A stretch of DNA of 64,000 nucleotides from Wenzhouxiangella sp042310355 (GCF_042310355.1 NZ_JBHJMR010000006.1:124001-188000); one strand, 5' to 3'; positions 27,546 through 36,703 are shown, counted from the first letter of the stretch. A program made the numbers and translations. The notes: a model not told the origin generated them from the sequence alone.

Positions 27546-27791
27546 TTAGCCGTTGTCGGCTTCGTCCTCGACATCATCTCCGGCGTCTTCGATTGCATCA
27601 CCGGCGTCGTCGATGGCCTCATCAATTTCTTCTCCGGCCTTTTCAGCCGGGCCCTGGTCTTCGCAGCCGGTCAAGATCGCGCTGCCGCCCAGTGCGAACA
27701 GTAGTGCGAAAAGTACGCTGATGATCCGGGTGCCGTTTCTTGGCCCAGGGGTGCTGTTCTTCTCGGTGTTACTTGTGTCTGACGTATTCAT
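27546..27791 (-). CDS. Small acidic lipoprotein
   Basis: 81 residues. A hydrophilic N-terminus (MNTSDTSNTEKNSTPGPRNG) is followed by a hydrophobic stretch (ISVLFALLFALGGSAIL) and the lipobox LTGC (Cys43). The rest is a strongly acidic, heptad-like helix (EEIDEAIDDAGDAIEDAGDD) that would form an amphipathic or coiled structure in the periplasm. AGGAG precedes the ATG by 8 bases. Similar small proteins with DDAGDA repeats are common and usually unnamed. Role unknown. Confidence 0.75.
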   Translation of the reverse strand: MNTSDTSNTEKNSTPGPRNGTRIISVLFALLFALGGSAILTGCEDQGPAEKAGEEIDEAIDDAGDAIEDAGDDVEDEADNG

Positions 27792-28341
27792 GCTCGATCT
27801 TCTCCTTTCTCGATCAAGGTTCTGATCCGGTAGCGTTATGGCCTTGGCGGCAGGTGGGCTCGGCAGACCAAACAGGTACGGCCTTGCCCGTGCATATGAA
27901 CGCAATGTAGGTGACGCCAGGCTGCCGGGTCTGTTCGATACCGAACGGTGTGATCGTCGAGATCGGCGCGATTCGGGCCACGCCTGCATGCCAAGGATCA
28001 TTGACTCTTGAATTGACCGAGGGATATTGCCCGCACTCGTTTGGAGTGCCGAGTGCGGGCGCCACACAATTCGAGATCTACGAGAGTGGCGCCTCGTCAC
28101 GAAGAGTTTCATCCGGCGGGGCGACTGCAGTCACCTGATTTCAAGAGCTCTAAGAGCCACCACCAACAGCACGGCGCCTGGGCAGGTTAGGGTTCGGTTC
28201 GGTAGCGAACAGAAGCCGTGGTTCGAAACAACTGATCATGAACTGGGCTGGAAGCGCCATGCCCTTGAGTTCGAGCATCGCGCAGGCGATATCGAATATG
28301 GAGATCTGCCCGATGCTTCAAATGTTCCCAAGGAGAACAGA
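27792..28341. other. 550-bp intergenic stretch with a strong hairpin
   Basis: No supported gene: the short minus-strand frame 27814-28065 has neither ribosome site nor recognisable sequence. GCCCGCACTC (28029-28038) and GAGTGCGGGC (28051-28060) form a perfect 10-bp stem with a 12-base loop. It may be a terminator without U-tract, or a structured site. Confidence 0.45.
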
Positions 28342-28533
28342 ATGGCCGTAGTCAACACACAAGACAGAATGCTGGGTGATTTGCTCAAAATCATATTGGC
28401 AATTATCCTGCCACCCCTCGGCGTATTCCTCGAGGTGGGCATTGGAAAGCATTTCTGGATAAACATCATTCTGACTTTGCTCGGATTCATTCCTGGCATT
28501 ATTCATGCCGTTTATATCATTGCCTCACGGTAG
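28342..28533 (+). CDS. PMP3/UPF0057 small membrane protein (YqaE-like)
   Basis: 63 residues, typical for the Pmp3 family. IILAIILPPLGVFLEVGIGK, then HFWINIILTLLGFIPGIIHA and VYII are the two helices and the conserved connecting loop. Members are inner-membrane proteins linked to salt and membrane-potential stress, without known biochemical activity. AAGGAG lies six bases before ATG 28342; a longer open frame upstream has no family similarity. It is followed after 9 bp by the DUF4112 gene, so the two are likely co-transcribed. Confidence 0.92.
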   Translation: MAVVNTQDRMLGDLLKIILAIILPPLGVFLEVGIGKHFWINIILTLLGFIPGIIHAVYIIASR

Positions 28534-28542
28534 AACAAGATC

Positions 28543-28947
28543 ATGGTCGCTACAGGCAGCCCGGACGACGTAAGCCGCGAAACGTTGGCTAGACTGCAGC
28601 AGCTTTCGAATCTCATGGACAGGGCTTTCGTGATCCCTGGAACGGGCATTCGATTCGGCCTTGACTCTGTCGTTGGTCTGATTCCGGTTATCGGCGACAC
28701 GGCAACCGTTGCGGTATCAGGCTACATTTACAGTTTTGCGAAAAAAGCCGGTGTGCCGAGGCGGAAGCGGCTGAGAATGGCCTGGAATATCTTCATAGAC
28801 TGGCTCATCGGGCTCGTTCCAGTGTTGGGAGATGCTTTTGATGTTGCTTTCAAGGCAAACAGCAAGAACGTCCAGATCATCATGGCGCACGTGGAAAATC
28901 AGCTCGATGCCGATAACATCGAAAGGCCTCATGAGCGCGTCGCCTGA
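28543..28947 (+). CDS. DUF4112 family membrane protein
   Basis: 134 residues. LSNLMDRAFVIPGTGIRFGL, then DSVVGLIPVIGDTATVAVSG is the DUF4112 signature. A second helix pair (WNIFIDWLIGLVPVLGDAFD, then VAFKANSKN) completes the family pattern. It is probably an inner-membrane protein of unknown role. It lies 9 bp after PMP3 and overlaps the next gene by 17 bases, so it sits inside a small envelope-stress-like operon. Confidence 0.92.
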   Translation: MVATGSPDDVSRETLARLQQLSNLMDRAFVIPGTGIRFGLDSVVGLIPVIGDTATVAVSGYIYSFAKKAGVPRRKRLRMAWNIFIDWLIGLVPVLGDAFDVAFKANSKNVQIIMAHVENQLDADNIERPHERVA

Positions 28948-29425
28948 AATCGGGCTTGGCTCGCTCCGTGCCTTTGCAGTAACTCGGTCCATGACGGTCG
29001 CGGCCTTACTGGCGTTTTCGACTTTTCCCGCTCTATCCCTCGCCCAATCATCGTGCCCTGGAATTCACGTCAAGATCCTGGACATACGAAACAGCACGGG
29101 ATCAGTAGCTTGCGCGCTGTTCGACGCGCCTGAGGGTTTCCCTAAAGAATTCCTCCGGCATGCCAGCCGGATCCAGATGACGAAGATCATACAGGCCGAG
29201 GGCCGTTGCGACTTTCAAAACATCGAACCCGGAACGTACGCGTTGGCCGTTGTTCACGATGAGAATATGGACGGCAAGATCGGCACCAACTGGCTGGGAG
29301 TTCCCACGGAAGGGTATGGATTCTCGGCCGGTGCGGAGGTCTCTATGAGCGCGCCCTCATTCGAGGACGCCAGCTTTACCTACGATGGAAAGCAGCTGGA
29401 ACTTAAAATCCGTCTAACCTACTGA
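28931..29425 (+). CDS. DUF2141 family secreted protein
   Basis: 164 residues. The N-terminus carries a signal peptide (MTVAALLAFSTFPALSLAQ, preceded by 20 polar residues). The mature part has VKILDIRNSTGSVACALFDA, then DFQNIEPGTYALAVVHDENM, DGKIGTNWLGVPTEGYGFSA, all characteristic of DUF2141. It is a beta-sandwich periplasmic protein of unknown activity. ATG at 28931 has GAAAGG upstream; ATG 28991, exactly at the hydrophobic stretch, is an alternative. The overlap with DUF4112 implies an operon. Confidence 0.9.
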   Translation: MSASPEIGLGSLRAFAVTRSMTVAALLAFSTFPALSLAQSSCPGIHVKILDIRNSTGSVACALFDAPEGFPKEFLRHASRIQMTKIIQAEGRCDFQNIEPGTYALAVVHDENMDGKIGTNWLGVPTEGYGFSAGAEVSMSAPSFEDASFTYDGKQLELKIRLTY

Positions 29426-29429
29426 CCCA

Positions 29430-29460
29430 GTCACTCATTCTGTAAGCGATAGCGAGAGCG
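29430..29460 (-). repeat. Possible end fragment of the 59209-59479 element
   Basis: GTCACTCATTCTGTAA followed by AGCGAGAGCG resembles the terminal repeat of the MITE at 59209-59479 (GTCACTCATTCTGTAACTTA, then AGCGAG). The outermost TAGTGTGCCCC is missing. Confidence 0.4.
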
Positions 29461-29509
29461 CGAATCGCCTATCATTCAGGTATTGTCAGCAATAAGTGGA
29501 CGCAGACGA

Positions 29510-30283
29510 ATGAACAGAATGTGCATTTTGACTATTGGAATGCTGGTCTCGGGCCAGGCACTGGCCTGGGGCGCGACGGGGCACCGGGTTGCCGGCCAGA
29601 TTGCGGAGGAGTACCTGTCTCCTCAGGCCCGCCTGGCGGTCGAGGACGTGCTCGGGGTGGAGTCGCTGGCGCAAGCATCGACATGGCCCGATTTCATGCG
29701 CGCCGACCCGGATGAGTTTTGGCAGTCGACTGCGAATCCGTGGCACTACGTCACCGTGCCGCCGGGAAAAGAATATCGCGAGGTGGGCGCGCCCGAGCAA
29801 GGCGATGCGGCGTCCGCGCTCGATCGGTTCACCTACCAGCTGCGCGACGCCGAATCCAGTGCAGAAGAACGTGTGCTGGCATTGCGTTTCATCATCCACA
29901 TTGTCGGGGACCTTCATCAACCGCTACACGTCGGCAGTGGCGAGGACCGCGGCGGAAACGATGTCGACGTCACGTTTTTCGGTGAGCCCACGAATCTTCA
30001 CCGACTGTGGGACTCGCAAATGATCGATCGCAGACAATTGTCGTTTTCGGAGATGGCGGAATGGCTCGCGGCGGAAATAACGCCGGAGGATTTCCGCGCC
30101 TGGAATACGCCGGACCCGCTGGTCTGGATTGAAGAAAGCGCAGCGCTGCGGGAGCGAATCTATCCCGAGGAAGACGATCTGGGTTGGAGCTACAGCTATG
30201 AATGGGCCGATGATATCGATCTGCAACTCAAGAAAGCGGGCGTTCGTACAGCGGCCTACCTGAACGACGTGTTCTCGCAATAG
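29510..30283 (+). CDS. S1/P1-type zinc-dependent nuclease
   Basis: 257 residues. A signal peptide ending ...GQALA leaves Trp20 as the mature N-terminus, as required because that Trp is the first zinc ligand. All nine ligands of the S1/P1 trinuclear site can be placed: W20, H25 (WGATGHRVAG), D61 (STWPDFMR), H79 (NPWHYV), H130, D134, H140 (FIIHIVGDLHQPLH), H164 and D168 (TNLHRLWDSQ). Such enzymes cleave single-stranded DNA/RNA and 3'-nucleotides in the periplasm or outside, often for phosphate or nucleotide scavenging. The exact start is uncertain (29483 or 29510). Confidence 0.93.
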   Translation: MNRMCILTIGMLVSGQALAWGATGHRVAGQIAEEYLSPQARLAVEDVLGVESLAQASTWPDFMRADPDEFWQSTANPWHYVTVPPGKEYREVGAPEQGDAASALDRFTYQLRDAESSAEERVLALRFIIHIVGDLHQPLHVGSGEDRGGNDVDVTFFGEPTNLHRLWDSQMIDRRQLSFSEMAEWLAAEITPEDFRAWNTPDPLVWIEESAALRERIYPEEDDLGWSYSYEWADDIDLQLKKAGVRTAAYLNDVFSQ

Positions 30284-30605
30284 CGATTGTCGAGGTCCCG
30301 GCCCGACGCCTGGTCGGCACGACACGCCAATCGAGTCTCTCAATGGGGTTGAGCGTCTCGGAGCGGACTTCTCGTCACTGATCAGGGGGCTGCGTGAGCG
30401 AGCCAGTCGACTATCCTGGCTTCGGCCGAAGTGCCGGGCGGTCGGGGGAGTTGCAGCGTAAGCCCTCAGAATATTGGCTCCGGATCGTAGGTGTCGGGAG
30501 TTTCCGGGTGTCCTCCAGTGCGCGCCTTCCGCGTAGCTTGTATTGAGCCATTCTCGTTTGCCTCGCATGACCGGGCACTTACTCAGTACTTTCGGGAGAC
30601 GTTCA
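30284..30605. repeat. Degenerate RAYT/REP copy D and empty spacer
   Basis: At 30370-30400 CTTCTCGTCACTGATCAGGG aligns with the internal segment of copies A-C (CTCCTCGTCGCTGACCAGTT), and at 30485-30522 a worn REP right end appears (GGATCGTAGGTGTCGGGAGT). The transposase frame is broken by stops. No gene is supported. Confidence 0.5.
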
Positions 30606-31082
30606 GTGAAATCAGTTTGCCAGTGCATCGTCGCAATATCGGCCCTCGCCACGTTCTGTGCCTGCAGCAATGATCCGCAGGCGCAGGCAAACAATGGAGG
30701 GGACGTTTCGAAATCGAGCATGACCTTCTACAGCAAGACGCCATCAGACAGCGAGCCGACCGTCATGCCGATGGACATTGCAGAAATCACCTGCGATGCC
30801 GATTCGGATACCCGACGAGTCCGCATCGACCTGGGCGAAGAAGGCCACGTCCTGGTTCGTGACGACCATCGACTTCCGGAGCCGGCCTGGCTCATCGTGG
30901 TTGATCTGACTCGACTGGACATCCTCGGCGGCAAGCGCGACACCATCGTTCCCTCGCGCGGCGGCGAGCCATTCGAGATGGACGAGGCCGGCAACATCCA
31001 GGGAGCCTACAGTTTCAATCTTCACGGTGATCTGAAAGGCCAGTACGGACTGCAGATGGAGATCTTCTGCCCGGGCGTATGA
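30606..31082 (+). CDS. Putative lipoprotein of unknown function
   Basis: 158 residues from GTG 30606, which has GGGAG seven bases upstream. The N-terminus VKSVCQCIVAISALATFCAC is a lipoprotein-like signal with Cys near residue 20, although the lipobox (FCAC) is atypical. The body has no motif I recognise: SMTFYSKTPSDSEPTVMPMD, ITCDADSDTRRVRIDLGEEG, GAYSFNLHGDLKGQYGLQME. The even hydrophobic alternation suggests a small beta-sandwich. The open frame extends upstream to 30543 but lacks a ribosome site there. Confidence 0.6.
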   Translation: MKSVCQCIVAISALATFCACSNDPQAQANNGGDVSKSSMTFYSKTPSDSEPTVMPMDIAEITCDADSDTRRVRIDLGEEGHVLVRDDHRLPEPAWLIVVDLTRLDILGGKRDTIVPSRGGEPFEMDEAGNIQGAYSFNLHGDLKGQYGLQMEIFCPGV

Positions 31083-31195
31083 AAGCGACGATAGTCGTTG
31101 CCGGTGTGTCGCTGGAGCCTCAAGTCAGCGGGCTCGTCGCGGTACGCCGGCCGTCTTCGGCAGAATCTGGACGCCGTTTGGGGTCTGCCGTGTTC

Positions 31196-32875
31196 CTAGT
31201 GGTTCAACGTCTTCGTTGGCTGACTGAATCTGTCAGTGAAGATCACGGGCGCGCCCGAGTCAACGGCCGCACAGGCCGAAAATTCCGAGGTGCTATTGGT
31301 TGACAGGTTCGTTGCAGTTGCGGTGACAACCCACCCTTCAGGTGTTTGGCCGGGTACGGTTTCATTGAGGACGGCGTTGCCTGAAGCGTCCGGTTCGGCT
31401 ATGAACGAACCGAGAAAGGTCTCACCCTCACCAAAGCCGGATGCGTCGCACTCTTGGTTTGCAAATACTTCGATTCTGAACTGGCTCTTGGGAACCTGGG
31501 GCAATTGACCGCTGACCGTTGTACCCGATGTGGATGAAAAACCGCTGTCCAGACCGGGGATGCTGGGTGAGCCATTGGCTCCACCCGAGATGACGATCCC
31601 GCGTTCACCATTTCCGGAAATACTGTTCTCGGAAATCTCTACAGCGCTGACTGCAGACCCTTCAAGCAGAGTGCCAAACCTGTCTGCCTGCGAGATGGTG
31701 TTGTTCGTGATCAGGACATTCAGGACGGGTTCGGGCTGAGGAAGGATTTCGATACCTTCCAGGGTCGCGATGGCTTGCTCACCATTGGCGTCGAGCCCGA
31801 TGATGTTCTCCTCGATGATCAGCCCGTCGGTCGGTCGGCTGAATGCGCTGACGAAGATCGCCGTACCGAAAAGCTGATCGGCGCATCCTGAAACACCGCT
31901 GCGGCGTATTCCCGCGATGACGTTCCCCTGGATCACCGTGTCGTCCGACTCAATGAGGTTGATTCCCGTCCTGCCTGCGTTCTGTTTGCTCAGCCCGTCG
32001 CTCGACAGCCCGATATAGTTGCCTTCGATCGTGGTCTGCCTGGCCCACTGGATGTCGATCCCCACGCCCTCCGGGCATCCAACGCCGTTCGTCCCGCTGA
32101 AATCGTTGATCACATTGCGTTCCGCAGGGGTCGGGCCGCCGATCCAGTTGCCGGTTGGAAACCTCGTGCCCTCGGCACAGGATGGCGAGCCGGCCACACC
32201 GACAGATTCGAGAACTTTGCCGATCACGATATTGTCGTTGGCCCCGCATGTGATCGAGACCGAATCGATCTCGTTGCCATCGTCGACACCGATCCCGCCG
32301 ATGATATTGCCGGAGGTCGTGCTTCCGGATCCAGGGGATAGCTCGATCGAGTTGGTGAAGTTGCGGACAAATCGATTCCCGCTGCCGCCCACGACAGAGA
32401 TGGATTGACGGAATTGTGTCTGGCCGAGGCCGCGGACTTCGGTATCGCTGGCGTTGATGAGGATGGCCGGTTGTCCGACGTATGACGGGTGGGTATTGAG
32501 TATGCCCAAGCCGGGGCCGTCCGGATCCGGCTCCCCGATGAACGCCGCCTGCGAAAGAAAATCGATCGTGGTGTTGTCGCGAGTCACAACGAATGCCGGG
32601 CCGTCGATCCGAAGCATGGTCTCAGAGGGATCTTCCGGATCGACCGGGATCGCGAACTCGATCTGGTGTTCGCCGGACGTGTTGTTTACCGCGACGACCG
32701 CTTCCCGCATCGATACCAGACCGTCCGGACCGGGAAGATCCGCGATCATTCGAGAGCCGCCGAAATCATCGATGTCGTCGAGTTGCGTGACGGTCACGGT
32801 AGCCGCCTGTGTGGCTGTTCCGGCCATCGCCATCAGCGTGGTGATGAGCAGTGTGCGTGTGATTTTGAGTTTCAT
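31196..32875 (-). CDS. Secreted beta-helix protein with extended DRF tail
   Basis: 559 residues. Signal peptide MKLKITRTLLITTLMAMAGT then TQAATVTVTQ. LVSMREAVVAVNN takes the place of the CSLREAI motif that opens many beta-helix proteins. The body has right-handed helix turns such as NRFVRNFTNSIELSPGSGST, TTIEGNYIGLSSDG, DTVIQGNVIAGIRRSGVSG and VLITNNTISQADRFG. A short Ig-like or carbohydrate-binding-like part (SQFRIEVFANQECDASGFGE) precedes the C-terminus, SGAPVIFTDRFSQPTKTLNH, which bears the shared tag plus ten residues. AAAAGGAAC precedes the ATG. Confidence 0.8.
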   Translation of the reverse strand: MKLKITRTLLITTLMAMAGTATQAATVTVTQLDDIDDFGGSRMIADLPGPDGLVSMREAVVAVNNTSGEHQIEFAIPVDPEDPSETMLRIDGPAFVVTRDNTTIDFLSQAAFIGEPDPDGPGLGILNTHPSYVGQPAILINASDTEVRGLGQTQFRQSISVVGGSGNRFVRNFTNSIELSPGSGSTTSGNIIGGIGVDDGNEIDSVSITCGANDNIVIGKVLESVGVAGSPSCAEGTRFPTGNWIGGPTPAERNVINDFSGTNGVGCPEGVGIDIQWARQTTIEGNYIGLSSDGLSKQNAGRTGINLIESDDTVIQGNVIAGIRRSGVSGCADQLFGTAIFVSAFSRPTDGLIIEENIIGLDANGEQAIATLEGIEILPQPEPVLNVLITNNTISQADRFGTLLEGSAVSAVEISENSISGNGERGIVISGGANGSPSIPGLDSGFSSTSGTTVSGQLPQVPKSQFRIEVFANQECDASGFGEGETFLGSFIAEPDASGNAVLNETVPGQTPEGWVVTATATNLSTNSTSEFSACAAVDSGAPVIFTDRFSQPTKTLNH

Positions 32876-33175
32876 GGCCGGGTTCCTTTTCCCTGTTTTC
32901 AGGAGCATCCGCAACCCAGTCTCTACCAACCTTCTGTCAAGATCAAGAAAAGCCCGGAAGTCCGGAAATCCACGGGGCTCCCACCTGGGGGCGGCTGGAT
33001 CGCATGGCATCGTAGGCGTCCACAGTCAGGTTGCCTTCGACTCCAAACGGAATACTCTGGCCCCTTGTGTTCTGCGGGCAGGTGCAGAGTGCAGGAGGCT
33101 GGGCCGCCACGGAACGAGGCAGCGGTGTTACATTAGGTGGAGTGAAAGTAAGGAAAGGGAACTGAAGGAATCGCC

Positions 33176-34075
33176 ATGTACAGTCGTACCAGTCCGAGCC
33201 AAGGAGAATCGTCGCCGCGGGTCACCGGTTTCTACGAGCCCGATACTGGCAGTGTCCAGTATGTCGTTGTCGACGAGAGGACGAAGAAAGCCGCTTTGAT
33301 TGATGTGGTCCTGGATTTCGATCCGCGTAGCGCAGGAACCGCGACCCGGTCGGCTCAGGCCATTCTCGACTATGTCGCGCAGGAGGGACTCGAAGTCGAA
33401 TGGGTTCTCGATACCCATCCCCATGCGGATCATTTCATGGCTTCGAACTGGCTCAAGGAGCAGACCGGAGCGCCCAATGCCATCGGTGCCAAGGTGCGAG
33501 AGATCGCCGAAATGTGGGAAGGCTTTTACAACATGCCCGGCTATTTCGATCCGGATCGGGACTTCGACCACCTGTTCGAGGACGGCGATACCTTCAAGCT
33601 CGGCGAGCTTGATGTGCGGGTGATGCTGTCGCCCGGACACACGCTGGGATCGATTACTTACGTGGTCGGCGATGACGCCGCTTTTGTGCACGATACTTTC
33701 ATGCACGTTGATGTCGGCACTTCGCGTGCGGATTTTCCGGGTGGCTCGTCGAGCGCGCTCTACGACAGCCTGCAGGCCATCCTGGCGCTGCCCGATACTA
33801 CACGGCTTTTTATTGGCCACGATTATCCGCCGGTCGGCGATCGCGAGGCGCCGGCCTGGGAAGCGACCGTGTCCGAACACAGGGCAGACAACCCGCACGT
33901 GGGCGGTGGTACGAGCCGTGAGAATTACATGAAGTTGCGGGACGAGCGCGACGCCAAGCTTTCGCTACCGGATCGCATGCTGCATGCCTTGCAGGTCAAC
34001 CTGCGCGGCGGTCGCTTGCCGGAGCCGGAGGCCGACGGCCACAGCTACTTCAGGATTCCGGCAAACCGCTTCTAG
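33176..34075 (+). CDS. MBL-fold metallohydrolase (ETHE1/Blh-like)
   Basis: 299 residues. The zinc-binding motif is THPHADH (H81, H83, D85, H86), with later ligands in SPGHTLGSITYVV and FVHDTFMHVDVGT, and FIGHDYPP. YVVVDERTKKAALIDVVLDF near the start and the C-terminal SRENYMKLRDERDAKLSLPD are characteristic of the ETHE1/persulfide-dioxygenase and Blh branch of glyoxalase-II-like enzymes. Sulfide or persulfide metabolism is the likely area, but no rhodanese, BigR or sqr gene lies nearby to support it. AAGGAA precedes the ATG. Confidence 0.85.
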   Translation: MYSRTSPSQGESSPRVTGFYEPDTGSVQYVVVDERTKKAALIDVVLDFDPRSAGTATRSAQAILDYVAQEGLEVEWVLDTHPHADHFMASNWLKEQTGAPNAIGAKVREIAEMWEGFYNMPGYFDPDRDFDHLFEDGDTFKLGELDVRVMLSPGHTLGSITYVVGDDAAFVHDTFMHVDVGTSRADFPGGSSSALYDSLQAILALPDTTRLFIGHDYPPVGDREAPAWEATVSEHRADNPHVGGGTSRENYMKLRDERDAKLSLPDRMLHALQVNLRGGRLPEPEADGHSYFRIPANRF

Positions 34076-34382
34076 GGAACATCTTGCGCGAGCGCCGCGG
34101 ATCCTTGCGGGAGAAGCCGCATTTCGCGCACGCGCTTCTTGCCGCTCCCCACGGCCTTCTTGCTCCCGGGAGCCCGACCATGGTCTGTTGGCGATGCTGA
34201 GCCGTTCGGCTGCAGTTGCGGCGACTGCCACTTGCGTTGCGCCACACGATCCGTGGTTCTCCGACCGAATGCGCTTCGCGCAGAGTTATTCAGGGATTCT
34301 TTCTCCTGGCATGGCTTCATCGGGGCATTTTCCGCGTAGGGTTAGTCATCGCCACCAATTTTTGCAGGGAGAGCCCCGGATC
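34076..34382. other. Intergenic stretch without a supported gene
   Basis: Precedes the beta-helix gene. The plus-strand frame is open through it but lacks a signal peptide or family similarity, so it is treated as leader. GCAGGGAGAGCC (34364-34375) just before 34383 gives the ribosome site of the next gene. Confidence 0.5.
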
Positions 34383-36671
34383 ATGACCAGGCAAATACAC
34401 GAGGAATCGCGCAAGTATCAGCTGCGCCAGCGCTCACGACCCACCATTGCCCCGCTTGCTGCCGCGATCGGGGGTGTGCTTGCAGCCGGTTCCCTGCAGG
34501 CGGCCACGATTACCGTGGATACGCTCACCGACAGCATCGACGCCGGGCATTGCAGCCTGCGCGGCGCCCTTTACGCGTCGACCGGCAACGGCGCAGTCGG
34601 TGGCGGCTGCACGGCCGGGGAAGTCGGCCAGGACACCATCGTGTTCGAATCGTCGCTGAGCGGCACGATCGCGCTCGATGCGAATGCCGGGGACTACTAC
34701 GACGGCTCGACCCTGCCGATCGGTGAATCGGTCGTGATCGACGGCGACGAACGAATCACCATCCAGGGCACGGGCAATGGGCCGGTTTTTTACCAGCAGT
34801 ACCAGTCCGGCGGCGGATTCCATGCCGAGGAGGTCGAGATTCACGGCCTGGCGATTAGCGGCGGTGGCGGCGACTACGGCGGAGCCATCGCCGTTCGCGG
34901 CCGCGAGCTGAGGCTCGAGGACTGCACGCTGACCGACAACTCCGCGGCCAATGCTGGCGGTGCCATTTGGCATAGCTACGCTGGCGACTCTTTTGCGCGC
35001 CTGTCGATCGTTCGATCGGATATTTCAGGCAACGGGACGGGCGCGAACTACATCGGTGGCGGCGCGGTTGCCGTGGTGGCACCGCTTCACTCGATGAAGG
35101 TCTACACCTCGACGTTCGACGACAACGTTTCCCTGGCCGGCGGCGGGGCAATCGACTGGCGGACTTCGTCGGGCTCCATGGTCCTCGCCAACTCCACCAG
35201 CTTTCAGGGCAATACCGCCAAGTACGGTGATGGCGGGGCGGTCAATATTGTCGCCAACGCCGGTTACGGTGTGGGGTTGAATACCAGAGACGCGCAGTTC
35301 TCGAGCAACTCGGCGAGCGGTCGCGGCGGCGCTATTGCCGTCGCGGATGCGGGCTATGGACAGAACGGCTTCGGCAAGATGCGAATGCGCGGCACGGCTT
35401 TCCTGAACAACTCGGCGGGCGAGAGCGGCGGCGGCCTGTCGTTCTTCCGGGGCGACGGCGCCGGCACGGCCGGCGATCCGGTGAACTATGTTCGAACCGA
35501 AGTCAGCCCGTATTCCGGTAATCCCACTACGTTCATCGGTAATACGGCCGCCTATTCGGGCGGCGGCGCCGAGATATCGGTGGGCGATGCCACGCCGATC
35601 GAACTCTACGGTGCCGAGTTCATCGACAATGCGGCCGGGGACGGCGACGGCGGCGCGGCCTTGATCGGGTCGGGCGACTCGGGACTGCTCATGAGCCAGG
35701 TCACGATCGAGGGCAACTCGGCCGAGGGCGCCGGCGGCGGTTTCCTGATCGTGGCCGCGAACGGGGGCGATGTAGAGGGCAGGGGCGTCGAAGTCGTCAA
35801 CAATCAGGGCGACTACGGCGGCGGCATGGCGATCGGTGCAGGCGGCGGCAGTGTCCTTTTCGACAACGCGCGATTCATGGACAACACCGCGGCGACTTCC
35901 TCCGGCGGCGGAATGGAGGTCAGCGGTACGCTCGACCAGTTCGGGATTGGCGCATCGGTGTTTTCCGGCAACAGCGCCGCCGGAGACGGTGGCGGCCTGA
36001 ATCTTGCCTCACCCGGCTCCGAGAGCGTGCTTGCCGAAATCAAGTACAGCGAGTGGTCGAACAATCACTCCGGCAGCAATGGCGGCGCGGCTTTCCTGAG
36101 ACTGGGTAGCGACAGCCAGGTCTTCGTGGAGAACTCCACACTCTCGGGCAACACATCGACGATGGCCGGCGGCGCCCTGGCCGCCTACGGCGACTTCGCG
36201 CTGTCGGTCAAGTACTCGACCGTCGTTGAAAACGCGACTGATGGAACCGGAGGCGGTGTATTCACCTACCTGGGCGGCGGTTGCGATGTTGACAACGCCC
36301 TGTTCCATGCCAACACCGGGGCCAACGGCGCGGAAGAACAGGATCTGCAGGCCGTCATCGCACCCTGCGCGGTCGAGCACTCGCTGCTTTCGGGAGATGA
36401 CTCGTTCTTCAACGACGTCGGCGGCAATATCCTTTACCAGGATCCGATGATCCTGCCGCTGGCCGACAACGGTGGCGCGAACGGTCGCACCCATGGGCTG
36501 GCCGCCGGCAGTCCGGCCATCGATGCCGGCGCCGAAGGCACCGGAACGCCGTCGAGCGACCAGCGCGGCGGTCCCTTCCAGCGCGTTTACGACAACGGCC
36601 TCGACATCGGCGCCTACGAACTGCAAACAATCCAGGACGGCATCTTCAGCGATCGTTTCGAGACGCCCTGA
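34383..36671 (+). CDS. Large secreted beta-helix protein with DRF tail
   Basis: 762 residues. A long, basic N-terminus (MTRQIHEESRKYQLRQRSRP) precedes a hydrophobic stretch (IAPLAAAIGGVLAAGSLQA), as in extended signal peptides. The mature protein begins ATITVDTLTDSIDAGHCSLR, containing the CSLR motif. Around twenty parallel beta-helix turns rich in GGG follow (GGGAIDWRTSSGSMVLANST, ASGRGGAIAVADAGYG, AGGGFLIVAAN). It closes with LADNGGANGRTHGLAAGSPA, then IDAG and DIGAYELQ. The last residues IQDGIFSDRFETP bear the shared tag. Probably surface-exposed or released. A hairpin follows at 36704. Confidence 0.85.
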   Translation: MTRQIHEESRKYQLRQRSRPTIAPLAAAIGGVLAAGSLQAATITVDTLTDSIDAGHCSLRGALYASTGNGAVGGGCTAGEVGQDTIVFESSLSGTIALDANAGDYYDGSTLPIGESVVIDGDERITIQGTGNGPVFYQQYQSGGGFHAEEVEIHGLAISGGGGDYGGAIAVRGRELRLEDCTLTDNSAANAGGAIWHSYAGDSFARLSIVRSDISGNGTGANYIGGGAVAVVAPLHSMKVYTSTFDDNVSLAGGGAIDWRTSSGSMVLANSTSFQGNTAKYGDGGAVNIVANAGYGVGLNTRDAQFSSNSASGRGGAIAVADAGYGQNGFGKMRMRGTAFLNNSAGESGGGLSFFRGDGAGTAGDPVNYVRTEVSPYSGNPTTFIGNTAAYSGGGAEISVGDATPIELYGAEFIDNAAGDGDGGAALIGSGDSGLLMSQVTIEGNSAEGAGGGFLIVAANGGDVEGRGVEVVNNQGDYGGGMAIGAGGGSVLFDNARFMDNTAATSSGGGMEVSGTLDQFGIGASVFSGNSAAGDGGGLNLASPGSESVLAEIKYSEWSNNHSGSNGGAAFLRLGSDSQVFVENSTLSGNTSTMAGGALAAYGDFALSVKYSTVVENATDGTGGGVFTYLGGGCDVDNALFHANTGANGAEEQDLQAVIAPCAVEHSLLSGDDSFFNDVGGNILYQDPMILPLADNGGANGRTHGLAAGSPAIDAGAEGTGTPSSDQRGGPFQRVYDNGLDIGAYELQTIQDGIFSDRFETP

Positions 36672-36703
36672 GGCGGAATAGTTGCTCCAATCAGTCCTCT
36701 GCT

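Noticed and set aside
28029..28060. Hairpin considered as an integron attC site
   Set aside because: There is no R'/R'' box pair, no integrase and no cassette-like gene array nearby.
27814..28065. 83-residue minus-strand frame in the 550-bp gap
   Set aside because: It has no ribosome site, no hydrophobic or domain pattern and is crossed by the 28029-28060 hairpin.
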